A stretch of DNA of 64,000 bases from Lunularia cruciata (lineage: Eukaryota > Streptophyta > Marchantiopsida > Lunulariales > Lunulariaceae). The notes beneath the pieces were generated by a model, which saw only the letters and a program-made list of their open reading frames with translations, searched no databases and was not told the origin of the DNA. The stretch spans positions 4,036,001-4,100,000 of the forward strand of contig OX419762.1 in the NCBI GenBank assembly GCA_948567375.1, given 5' to 3'. Position numbers and translations under genes: made by a program. Shown one piece after another: positions 54,401-64,000 of the stretch. Positions within the stretch are counted from its first letter, which is position 1, and every line of letters begins with the position of its first letter.

Positions 54401-57400
54401 ATATCCATTCAACTTTACTATTTCAGTGAGTTTATGCAATCACTCATTGAAGTGCTTGCTTGATTGACCTACATGGTACACTACCGGAGCACCGATAGTC
54501 AATGTCATAAACTATTGTTACCTTCGTGACATTTGATGTACAACATATTGTTTAAGAAATTGAAACACCAAACGAATTGGAACTCAAAATATACAGTAGT
54601 TGTGGATTACAGGATTTATTTCAGGCAAATGGACTAATTTGTTTCCCAATCCGAGGGATCACTTTGCAAGCTCTCTACACCCCGCTGAGTTAAAGGTAAG
54701 AGCTGGACTTGCTCATCCTCACGTTGATGTACCTGTAGACCAAGAAAGTTTATTTAGGATGGTTTCTCGGGTCGCTGGCAAGCTTGTATGATTCAGCTGT
54801 GTTATATACCAGTCTATTCAAGGCTCTTCTTCTACATTAACAATTGAACTTGTTATTACACACAACGTGCCACAGTTCTCTTCTCGTTACATCACTGCAA
54901 TACTAATGTAAATGCTGACTGTATTTTCAACCTTCCATGACCCTTCGCAGCGTTGAGGGCAAGATAACTTGGAAGCAACCGATTACAGAGCTTTTACAGG
55001 GTTCGTAGCTCTCCAAAGTTCGGATCTACTTCTGCTTTAGTTTCTTATCCAAATCTTTAAATTTCCTGCATCTGTGGAGCGTGTGTTGAAAAATCGAGCC
55101 CCTGGGTTTGAAACTCTCCGTTGCTCAACAATCACTCTAACTCAAACTTCAAGTTTACGCCTTAAACTGCATTGTTGGAAAGCACGATGCCACTACACCC
55201 GCATTTGCTTCAACTAATCCAGTCTTTGCCAGTAGGGCTTTCAATTGCTGAGTGCTGCCAGTCTCTCGAATCATCGAGCAGAGTTGCATTCCTTGTGGTC
55301 GATGCTGACTTCCCACTCCACGAGCTTGCCACAAATCCAACTTAGACGACTGGTACTATCCGATGTGCGATTGGTTCTCGGATGTCGACTTCCCTTCACC
55401 GACTTTGTCACACTCGTACGTTGATAAATCCTCAACTTTAGATCCACCACAAGAGTGGTTGAAGAAATATCTATGAACCCACAACCGTAAATATTGTGTG
55501 TCCTTTAGATCCAGGAGCTTTTCTTCTTCACTCATTCAGAATGACCGAGGCAATCCGGATAAATGTGGGGTGTCTAAATGTCCTCTGGAGTTGAGAATTG
55601 ACTGCTCAACTTTACCAAGTGTTTGACAGATATGCCAGACCGTACAGAGCACAGTAACTTTATGGGCACTACTGTACGCCACAGGAGGGCTAGGGAACTG
55701 TCATCTCTTGACCAAACCCTAGGAACTGGGTATTGAATAGTTATTTTCTAGTCAGCAAAGTCACCCTAGATTGTATTCAGGAGAGCCTACATCCCCACAA
55801 AGACAGACAATGAAGGATTTGCTAATTGGAGTGACCTGGAAAGAGGATTACTTTGTGTTGTCTGTTTCTAAGAAGCGCTTTGAAGGCGAATTCTTTCGGT
55901 CAATCCGATACTGTAGATTATATAACCTGCATGAAAGTGGTCTGCTAAAGTCGTAATTAAAAGTCCAACAAATATATTCTTGTAGTATTTGGTCAGATGG
56001 TTCCGCTATCCATTGGTTGCACGTGATTCCGTCTTTCTTATGATAAAGTAGTGTGGTACATGTGTGAAAGCTTGTGAGAAATCGTATTCAAAAAGAACAG
56101 AGGTAAAGAAGGTGCCCAAGAGGAGTATCAACAATGAAAAGCTGACGACAGATCAGTCATAAGAGGAATTGAGATTTGGTTTGCATATGAGACTTAAATG
56201 ATGGCGTTCCAGTAGAGGGCGTTTGATAATCCTTGAATAGAAAAGCACGACGAAGTTTATCTTCAGTATCTCCAAAACAGTGATGAAGGTGTCTCTTGCA
56301 TTTCAGATTTTACCCTTTTCGTCTCTCCCTTGTACGGCTTGATGGGGGTCTTCCTATCCTTCGTTTTTTCTACGCGGTCGCCTTCTTTCATTTCAGATTT
56401 CGTCTTACTTTATCTTGAAGAGGTAAAGTCTGCACTAGAATGTAGCCATCTCCAAAGGGGGAAAATTGCATCTTGGACACTGTCCAAAGTTTGTACAGTA
56501 CCTCGTGTCGCAGTCATTCACTGTCTGGAAAAACTCGTGAACTTGATCAACCTATGTACGTGTGGATTGTAAAAGTACAGGATTCGTCAATTGCATCATC
56601 TTCGAGTCAGTACCAAGAAGCCTGCTGGTGTACTTCAAGGTTGGATTGGAGACCATCAATTCAATACAGTAATGCGCTTTCCGACCATCCACTGTCTTGG
56701 GTCTTTTAGGGTCTGGTGCATCCATTGCACTCCCAAAAGGAGGAATCCTTCGAATTCTGTATGCGTACAGTGCATGAACTCAACTGCTGCAGGCAATTCA
56801 TGAGGCTGCAGCGGCAGGACAGCCGGTAGGTACGTACACCAGATGATTCTCATCAGCGTGGGAAAATTCCTATCTCTCTAGAACGCACCGGCAACTACTG
56901 AAAAACTAGAAGTTACTTATCCGCAACTACTGTTGTTGTATTCTCTTCTTTCATACGTAAATCTAAGCAAGGACAACTGTACCTCATGGTTGCCTCCCGG
57001 TACTCGTGACGTACTGAGGAGATTGAGGAACAATGAACAACCAGAGTAGGAGAGTAAGGGAATCTGCAGTAATGGATTGCACGGAGTGCTGGAGTGTGCA
57101 CCTCCCTGCGCTGCGCTGCAGTGTCACAAGGGAAGGGTGGAAAGGATGGGATGCATGACTTCTGACAGGCAGCGCTGAATAAGTGGCGGCGGGCTGTGAT
57201 CTTGCTGCTCTCATGCTAACCACGGTATGTATGGTCTTGCTACTGCGGTTCGGTGGTGGTATGCTGATTCATCCATGCATCCAATCCATCCAATGCTTAT
57301 TCTACAAACAGTAGATTCGTCGCCACATATCCCAGTTGGATATTGCACGGTCGACTACTGGGAATCGGTAGCAGCTGCAACGCAGCTTCCCCGTAGAAAG

Positions 57401-58202
57401 ATTGCAATACTGGGATTGTACTCCCTTCCTTACTTGCCATATACAGGAGTCAGGACTTCTATCGCAAAACCCCCGACAGACGCGTCATTCTACTATTAAC
57501 AGAGTTGGCGATGGAGATGTTGTTCCGAATCGTCACTACCACCAAGGATTCACACGAATCGGACGCTTTTCTTCCCTCAATAATGGCAGTTTCTCCACTA
57601 GATTCAACGGGCTTCAGGTTCAGGGATTGTTTATCGTCGCAGAACGTTTGATATTGCCAGTCAAAGGAGCCAGGAAAGACTTTGACCCTTCACTCCTGAG
57701 CACGGTCATTCGCTGCGTTCGTTAAATACATCCGAAAGTCAAGCCAGATTTTTGAGATTAAGAGTGTCCAAAGGTAGACCTCAAAAAAATCTCATTCACA
57801 AATTTCACGGATCCAACCACACAATCACATCGTTCAACATCATTTTCAGCTTGCTTTGGCCAGCAACTCAGTCCCAGAATAACAGCACTCTCCCACAATA
57901 CACTCTTGACTACCACTCTGCACAACAGAAACATTGTGATGAGACAGCGAAGAGAAGATGACTATAACAAGTGTAGCCAACGAAACAGTTATGGAGAACA
58001 GATCGAGTTTTCTATAACAAGAATCGAAAGACGATTGAGATCGAATGAACCGGACACTTTACATTATTCAGGTTTAAACTGAATATCAGGCCAAAGAATC
58101 AATGTCATAACCTACACCTAACGCTCTAAATGAAGCCTTCTCCGGAAAATTGATTTTGAACCACTCCATTAGTGGGTCTCATTACATGATGTACATGCTC
58201 TT
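54401..58202. other. Low-repeat intergenic region with no assignable gene
   Basis: About 3.8 kb of balanced composition that keeps CpG dinucleotides, unlike the transposons. Short frames (55771-55956, 56330-56572, 57402-57725) show no family features. One exon-like segment is listed separately. The part next to 58202 probably includes the 3' untranslated region and terminator of the FLA gene. Confidence 0.45.
54625..54695 (+). other. Candidate internal exon of an unidentified gene
   Basis: A 71-bp segment between an acceptor-like TTATTTCAG and a donor-like GTAAG. In one phase it reads KWTNLFPNPRDHFASSLHPA, then ELK. No partner exons were recognised and the product is unknown, so chance is quite possible. 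Confidence 0.15.
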
Positions 58203-59579
58203 CTACAACATCACAATGAACGACACGAAAACCGTAGCCGCCACTACAGCCCTGCTAAGGCTGGTAACTGAAGCTCCACTTCCAGGAGAGTCGGTGGGCG
58301 TCTCAGCGGGAGTCTCCACAACGGGTTCCTCAGGTGGGGCGGGGGGTCCTGGAGCGATCTCAGGCACTGGAGCTGGTGAGGGAACCATGGGAGCAGGAGC
58401 TGGAGCTGGGACTGGGGTCGGTGCTGGAGCTGGGGTGAGGGGGGCTGGAGCTGGAGCTGGGACGGGAGTGGCTGGAGCTGGAGCTAGCGCAGGAACGGGA
58501 GTGAGAGGAGCAGGTGCAGCGGTGGGCACAAGTGGAGCTGGCGCAATGGCCGGAGCAGGACCAGCAGCGAATATCTCGGCTGGAAGCAAGACGGTGTCGA
58601 TTGCGAAAACAGCAGTTGGGTTAGTATCGTAGAGAGTGACTGATACAACTCCTGATGAGACTCCTGTACTGAGAGTAACGAGCCCCTTCACTGTAGACAC
58701 ACTCAAACTGTAGGTACCCGGTCCTCCAGTAGTGGTCGCCAACGTTGGTGCATTTGGGTTACGGAGTGTGGACAGAGTTCCCAATGGGTAGTAAGTGGGA
58801 AGAGCATGGGACAAAAGTGTCATCTTCGCTTGATCAGGCGTTAAAGCAGCCAAAGCTCCAGCTGGAAGAGCACCAAAGGCAGCGTCGTTGGGAGCGAAAA
58901 CGGTAATCCCGGCCCCAGTCTGCTTGGATGCGAACTCGGCATCCACACCTGTAGTCTTCAGCAACGAAAGGAATGTCTTGAAGTTCTGCCCGGCTTCAAG
59001 GACTGCCGTGATATTGGCCGAGTCCGAAGGTGGCTTGGTTCCAAAACCGGGAGGGACAAGCACTTGATCAACCTGCAAAATGCTGATGTTGTATGGCATC
59101 TGAGTGATATTGGTCACAATGGTCGCATTGGGTGGTGACATTGGGTCCGGAAGTCCGACCTGGACAACAGAGCCGTCGTAGTAAATGTTTACTGTTCCGT
59201 CATTTCCTGCAGTTCTGCCTGTAGTTTGGAGCAGCGTGGTGGTGGTGGTGGGATTTCCAGGAGCGATGGCTCTAAGCTCAGGCATATCCAAGTACTGCAG
59301 CAGAACATGGTAGCGCAGTAAATCAGCCACTTCTCCTGTATCTGCACCGGGAATGGTCGCGACGAACGCGTTCAAAACAGCATTGTTGGGGCACAAAACA
59401 GTGAGAGAGCTCCTGCTGTTGATTTCACCCGCTACTCCAGTGGAGGTCAACAACTCGTTGAACTTGCTGTAAGAAGGGTGGGCGTTCAGCAGCAACGTAA
59501 TGTTAAACGCTGCCGATGCCAAACTCATCCAACTTATCATCACTACGGCCAAAAGGCAAGTTCCTGCCATCCGGCCCAT
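58203..59579 (-). CDS. Fasciclin-like arabinogalactan protein (FLA), two FAS1 domains
   Basis: 458 residues, intronless. I start at the ATG at 59579, not the upstream in-frame ATG at 59636, because it puts the signal peptide (MGRMAGTCLLAVVMISWMSL, cleavage near ASA-AF) at the N-terminus. FAS1 domain 1 spans about residues 26-178 (SLTVLCPNNAVLNAF, RYHVLLQYLD, ISILQVDQVLVPP). Domain 2 spans about 188-338 (GITVFAPNDAAFGAL, HALPTYYPLGTL, VFAIDTVLLPAEIF). Residues 339-428 are Ala-Pro, Thr-Pro and Val-Pro rich, the expected site of hydroxyproline arabinogalactan. A hydrophobic tail (VVAATVFVSFIVML) after small residues suggests GPI anchoring. N-glycosylation sites include NIT, NAT and NIS. FLAs act at the plasma membrane and cell wall in adhesion and wall architecture. 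The frame is intact. Confidence 0.93.
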   Translation of the reverse strand: MGRMAGTCLLAVVMISWMSLASAAFNITLLLNAHPSYSKFNELLTSTGVAGEINSRSSLTVLCPNNAVLNAFVATIPGADTGEVADLLRYHVLLQYLDMPELRAIAPGNPTTTTTLLQTTGRTAGNDGTVNIYYDGSVVQVGLPDPMSPPNATIVTNITQMPYNISILQVDQVLVPPGFGTKPPSDSANITAVLEAGQNFKTFLSLLKTTGVDAEFASKQTGAGITVFAPNDAAFGALPAGALAALTPDQAKMTLLSHALPTYYPLGTLSTLRNPNAPTLATTTGGPGTYSLSVSTVKGLVTLSTGVSSGVVSVTLYDTNPTAVFAIDTVLLPAEIFAAGPAPAIAPAPLVPTAAPAPLTPVPALAPAPATPVPAPAPAPLTPAPAPTPVPAPAPAPMVPSPAPVPEIAPGPPAPPEEPVVETPAETPTDSPGSGASVTSLSRAVVAATVFVSFIVML

Positions 59580-61978
59580 CGTGTTGCGAAACCGAATCCA
59601 AAACACCGAAAGTCCAAGCGCTTCTTGCAGCAGCACCAGCTCAATTCTTCACCCGCAGCAACCGCGGTTTCTCCGCACCTTCTGGAAACACCACTCCTAG
59701 AGATATTCTGCAACTCGGGGTCCTCTGTAAGCTCGACGAGCTGAGGCCTCAAAGGATATGTACAATCTGGAAGTGAGAGGATGGAACGTATTTGAACGCA
59801 AATCTTTGAAATCGAAGCCTTACTGTAAGTTGTCGGTAGAAATTGGGCTATAAAGAGTTCGGCGGGGAGATATGAGGAGATGAAAACTGTACTGTTAACT
59901 GGAGTTAAGTTGGTAACGGGACTGATTAAGAAGTAGGTTCTGGGGTCTCTTGGCAACGGTCACCAGGGAGGACCCCATGAGGTTCGGGCTTCCGGGTTTG
60001 GGGCTCCAGAGGCTGCGGATCGTCAGATCAGCAGATGCACCGGGAGATCCGGGAGAGGAGACTGCGAACTCTCGGTTAATTTCTGTCAGTTCCAATAGGA
60101 GAATGACACGTCGTTGGGAGACAGACGGACGCTGTGGTTACCTGGGAATGACGGACGGCACCGGGGAAGTTCCAATCGCTCGGCGACAAGATTAGATATG
60201 GTGGTAGCCGTTTTAACGGCTACAAATCCCGGGCACGGGACTGGGCTGTGGGAGTAAAGAAAGCACCGGGAGGATGGGGAGGGCAATCAATGTTGACAAT
60301 GCCGGAGACGAGGTTTTGGCCCGAGGTCTCGGAAGCGGAAAGGCGATGGGTGAACGCACGGGCGGACGGACGGGGAGGCGTGGGGGTAGGGATATAAATC
60401 TTTTACTCACTCGGGAAAATTCTACCTGCGGTAAACGCGTTGTTGCTGTACCCGTCTTGGCTGTACACTGATAGCGAGTCTCCATCTTCTAACATCAACT
60501 CCCAGTTTCCACCTCAGGGGAACAAGAGTTAAGTCAACCAGTCAAATTCTTCATTCAGTTGTTAACTATGGTCAAAATGACCAATCTTCACCACCTCAAA
60601 TGGGCAAATGACAATCAACGCATATTCAAATCTCCTTTTTATTTACCCTCATCAACTTAACGAAAGTAAACGGCTTAAATCGAATCACTTCATTCCTACT
60701 CTCGTTCACCAACCAACAAGTTGATAAGCCCTTGACGTTCAATTAGCGAGACTTTTGCCGTTACATCGGAGGAAGACAAACTAACGGCATGTTTCAATCT
60801 CTTCCTTGCCATTCTCACTGACCTGATGGGAATTTATCAAGCACTACTCAGTTACGGTTTCAAGGGATGAAACGGTGTGTTCGTATCAATTCAATGCGAC
60901 ATTCTGCATATTTTTCATTTGTTTAATTCTGAATCTAGGGGTCTCGTAAGCTCGGTCATTGAAGACTTTTCTTTACGAGGCTCGTTGAAGTCTTGAGAAA
61001 GGCTCGTAAGAAAGTAAACAGTAGCATGAAGCACTTAAATATTCAAGTAACGTTCTGATGGGTCTACCCCTAAATGACAATAACAATCATACTCAATGCA
61101 GCTCATGGTGAGACGGGACTAACTTATGTGGATAACTGCCACAAAGGCAATACACTTATACTTCCAAAGCTTTGTAAGGGACAAACAATGAACAAGAAGA
61201 CAATAGGGGGTGTCATCGACAGATTTCTACGGGAAATGAACAAACATCTGTAAAATATTTTATGACTACTCATTAAAAAACTTTGCTGAGATGGGGTGCT
61301 CCTTAAATCGATGTAGGGTGTCATGTTATGGTTTGTTTAGCTAGTGAAAAGATAATCTAGTGTGATTTATCTCCGTAATATTAAAGTAGATTTTGTGATT
61401 GAATCCCATGGTTGGAAGATTACCATGTGAACAATCTCTGTACACTGAAGTGATTTGCCACATGGATTACAACCTTAATTTCTTCTAGGGCAATGATGTA
61501 TATAGGTAATGGAGACTTGATAAGGAGGGGTGTTTTCTTTTAAGTCTTAGGAATCTTGAGTGGGAATAGAATGTCAAAGAGTGAGAGTTGTAACAAAGTG
61601 TCAGAGCTAGAGCATCTGAATGTGAATTTCAATAAGAGATGTTCCGCTCTACCACTCCCAAATCTTTTTCTCATCAAGTTTCAAATTTTGCATCATGATC
61701 ACTTTTGGGCTTGGATGGTAGCACATTTTGAGGTTGCATTTATGGTGTTGGTGATATAAAACCCAGATACTATTATCTTTCTTGTGCTTACTTATGGATA
61801 AATTTAGTAGTTAACCGTTCATGTGCTTTTGTAGAGAAAAAGGGAACTCAATTTTTCTAAAGGCCTGAAAGGTGAAGTTTGTCAAAAGGACAAATTGCTT
61901 AGTGACAAAAATGCAATGATTGGATCCTAATACGGAGAGTTAAGAGCTATTAATGTCTTGAATGAGTCAGAATGAAGG
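59580..61978. other. Upstream region of the FLA gene, CpG-rich near 60000-60420, then empty
   Basis: 59580-60480 probably holds the leader and promoter of the minus-strand FLA gene. A TATA-like GATTTATATCCC (minus, about 60384-60395) is one weak candidate. 60000-60420 has many CpG pairs and may be an unmethylated promoter segment. 60500-61978 has no gene, RNA or repeat that I can recognise. Confidence 0.4.
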
Positions 61979-62542
61979 TGTAATGTTGCAACGACAAGAG
62001 ACAAGAGGAATTCCAAGAGAAACACAAGGTTTCATTCCTCAATACTTTGATGCCCCAAAGGAGCACCTTGTCTTTATTATGTAGCAAAGAGAATCTCGTC
62101 TAAAGAAGCAACACCCTTGGATTAAGTATATGGATTGGTGATATGTCAACAAGCTCCACTCTTAGATTAGATGTATGGATTGATGATATATCAATCCTTG
62201 TTGTATTTGGTTGGTCAAACAAGTTTGACCAAAGGGAATCTTTGGGGAATCTTCTTGTAGGAAGCACAAAATAGCATAGGTGAGGTAAAGTCAGAAAGAT
62301 CTCAATGAGACAAATAGGTAAGGGAGAAGGTTACATCTTCCTTCTCAAAGGAGAAGATACATCATTTTTAAGGCCAATTTCTTTCATTTAGATATCTAAA
62401 AATAGCTTTGAAGGTTTTAGAGTGTGTTTGGCATCCACCTTATTTATCTATTTGATCCACTTAGACCATGTATATAACATCCCTAATGATATTACCAAGC
62501 CAATTTCTACCTCTTGATAATCCATCTAGCTAATGGTATTAC
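61979..62542 (-). repeat. Old, diverged solo LTR of the element 2/3 family
   Basis: Plus-strand TGTAATGTTGCAACGAC to GCTAATGGTATTACA, 564 bp. Shared internal blocks (TTTGATGCCCCAAAGGAGCACCTTGTCTTTATTATGT, GTTTGACCAAAGGGAATCTT) align with the inverted LTR at 28654-29387. Shortened by deletions. No matching flanking 5-mers (GAAGG, AAAAC). Confidence 0.75.
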
Positions 62543-62667
62543 AAAAACGCACACATGAAGAGAAGACCACAATTGGAGAGAAGAGTAGAAAAGATATCGT
62601 TTGACACAAGAGTTAGGAGATTTGAGCAACTTAAGAGAGAGATGTGATAGATTGAAGAAAGGGAGTT

Positions 62668-63122
62668 TTTAAAAGACCAAGGACAGAATAGGAGAATGGA
62701 ATATCAAAGTCAAAGGTCATATTGGAACTCTCAAATGGATGAAACTCCAAATGCTTAGCATTAGCTTGGGCTTTGGTATTTAAAGTAAAGTAATACAAGA
62801 CTCTTGAGAACCTTCTAAGGAATTTTCCCTCTCAAAGTTGCCTTCTTGGAGTGCAAGCTAAATTACTTGAGAATCTTCCTTCTAGAAGTTGCCTACTTGG
62901 TGTGCAAGCTAAGCTAACCGTTAAGTTGGTGTCCAAGTTACACAATCCTTGGAAGGTACCTAGAAGCTTCCCACCAAGATACTTCCTAATTGCTTCTAGA
63001 ATATTCTACCAAAAAACTTCCTATATGCATCTAGGACATTCTTAGAATCCCTAACTATATTTGACTTATTGTACTAACTCATTAGCCTTTACTAACTTGT
63101 TTGCTACCTCTATATTATTTCA
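62668..63122 (-). repeat. 3' LTR of element 5, with conserved heat-shock-element motif
   Basis: Contains the three-unit heat-shock element TTCTAGAATATTC (62994-63006) at the place equivalent to GAATATTCTAGAA of element 4, although the rest of the LTR has diverged. Other partial units: TTCTAGAAG near 62880 and TAGAAGCTTCC near 62961. The TATA equivalent (GGTATTTAAAG, about 62774-62784) is degenerate. Confidence 0.6.
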
Positions 63123-64000
63123 TATTCCCATAATAAATTTGCTAGTTGGTGATGTCCTCATCACCAAGGACTCTTCAAACTCCTACATAGTTATTTGTGC
63201 ATCATGGATATGAGAAAGAGGCTCTTATATAGTATTATGAAGGTGATTTTCTTTCTAGAGGACCTTACATTCAATGTATTGTTGGTGACCACATTGGGTA
63301 TCACTACATGCAAGTATAGGATCAACTTTGTATTCCTCATGATTGTTGACAAGGATTGGACACAAGTGAAAAAGGAAGATGTATTAGCAACAAAGTGTTT
63401 TAACTTTGAAACATGGAAGACATGATGGATTAGTATATGAATAGGAAGACCAAGTTGGTAGGCAGTAAGAGAAATGATTTGAGTAATCCCAAATAGACTT
63501 ATCCAATTAGGAGTAATTTTATGAACTTAAGTATCAACTGAGAGAGGAAGGTTACAAGAAGAAAAGATGACCTTATTGCTTAATTGAAAAGTGAGATCAT
63601 ATTGATGCTTATAAGCATATTTCTTTTGTCAATTTTTAGCAATAAGAAGATGAGGCTTGGCTTGGTGGAGAGATTTAGATAACATGGACAAGAAGGTGGA
63701 AGTATGAGGAATGTGAGATGGCAAGAGAGCAAGAAGTGAATCTAGGATAAGTGGATCTTGCCCAAAATTAAGGAAGAAATGAGAGAACATTGTGCTTGCT
63801 TGCATGGCCCAAGTGAACTTGATAACCACAAGATAAGTATCCTAATTGGTGTGTTGAACATGATCAATGCATGAAGCATATATTCTAAGGTGCAATTTGC
63901 ATGTTCATCATGTTCATCAATTTCCTATCATTTTGAGGATGATGGGTTGTAAAAGTACGAGGAGAGAAAAAAATCAAAGTGAAAGATCACATTGGGACTC
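63123..64000 (-). pseudogene. Chromodomain and integrase of element 5
   Basis: The chromodomain part near 63350-63190 is decayed but colinear with element 4 (21900-21740). The integrase segment 63829-63629 reads FSHFFLNFGQDPLILDSLLA and PHTSTFLSMLSKSLHQAKPH, matching element 4's FFLNFGQDLLVPDSLLAPPP and following residues. Stops and deletions are frequent. Confidence 0.72.

Larger units (their letters stand above)
62668..64000 (-). mobile_element. 3' end of a diverged element-4-family chromovirus (element 5)
   Basis: The 3' LTR at 62668-63122 (455 bp) corresponds to the inverse of element 4's LTR (TTTAAAAGACCAAGGACAG against TGTAAAAGACCAAAATTGAG; CTCTATATTATTTCA against CTCCATATTGTTACA). It is followed by chromodomain and integrase coding, and the body continues past the right edge. 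Confidence 0.78.

Noticed and set aside
58150-58632. Gly/Ala-rich plus-strand frame of 160 residues
   Set aside because: It is the shadow of the FLA Ala/Pro-rich region on the minus strand (GCT and GGA units read in antisense).
59580-59636. Upstream in-frame ATG for the FLA gene at 59636
   Set aside because: It would bury the signal peptide behind 19 residues (MLLQEALGLSVFWIRFRNT); the ATG at 59579 fits secretion better.
62543-62667. Coding-like piece (RRFEQLKREM) between two LTRs
   Set aside because: Too short (about 40 codons) and with only a vague resemblance to 35880-35960; not enough to call a gene.

Overview
The window is nuclear DNA from a land plant. It is dominated by nested, mostly broken LTR retrotransposons, has a LINE-like reverse transcriptase family in the middle, and carries one convincing host gene, a fasciclin-like arabinogalactan protein (FLA), on the minus strand at 58203-59579. 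The plant assignment rests on chromodomain-bearing Ty3/gypsy elements, an Athila/Tat-type element primed by tRNA-Asp, a Ty1/copia element primed by initiator tRNA-Met, and the FLA with its Ala/Pro-rich arabinogalactan region. I cannot fix the lineage. The LINE type and unique-sequence composition would suit a non-flowering plant, but that is weak.

Layout: 1-9184 (-) is the 5' two thirds of an Athila/Tat-like element whose single visible LTR is about 3.8 kb and contains a roughly 810-codon reading frame. It sits in a Ty1/copia RNase H remnant (9185-9515). 9516-23690 (+) is a chromovirus (element 2). It is interrupted by a 1970-bp solo LTR related to the giant LTR (14195-16164) and by a complete chromovirus of another family (element 4, 16746-22361) with perfect AGTGG target duplications and heat-shock-element-like motifs in its LTRs. 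23691-28653 is decayed sequence, including relatives of the giant-LTR protein. 28654-35247 (-) is a near-complete sister of element 2 (element 3). 36310-37058 is a solo LTR of that family with perfect AAGGA duplications, inserted beside another relative of the LTR protein (37064-39720, +). 39721-42250 is AT-rich and empty. 42300-45480, 46990-48230 and 48990-54400 (-) are three pieces of one LINE-like RT family, the last split by a degraded Ty1/copia element (49778-53515). 54401-61978 is low-repeat, CpG-retaining sequence around the FLA gene. 61979-62542 is an old solo LTR, and 62668-64000 (-) is the 3' end of a diverged element-4 relative.

Most interesting points: (1) the giant LTR appears to hold a gene cassette upstream of the retroviral promoter, with its own TATA box, a globular domain, an acidic linker and a long coiled coil; the globular domain recurs in at least two other loci here; (2) element 4 LTRs are packed with GAAnnTTC units upstream of the TATA box, as in heat-activated retrotransposons; (3) both chromovirus families share a small reading frame between primer-binding site and gag, duplicated in one family. 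Nearly every transposon frame is broken, and the in-frame stops I could inspect in the LTR gene all fit C-to-T change, as expected for methylated, silenced DNA. All calls come from reading the sequence; no database search was possible.
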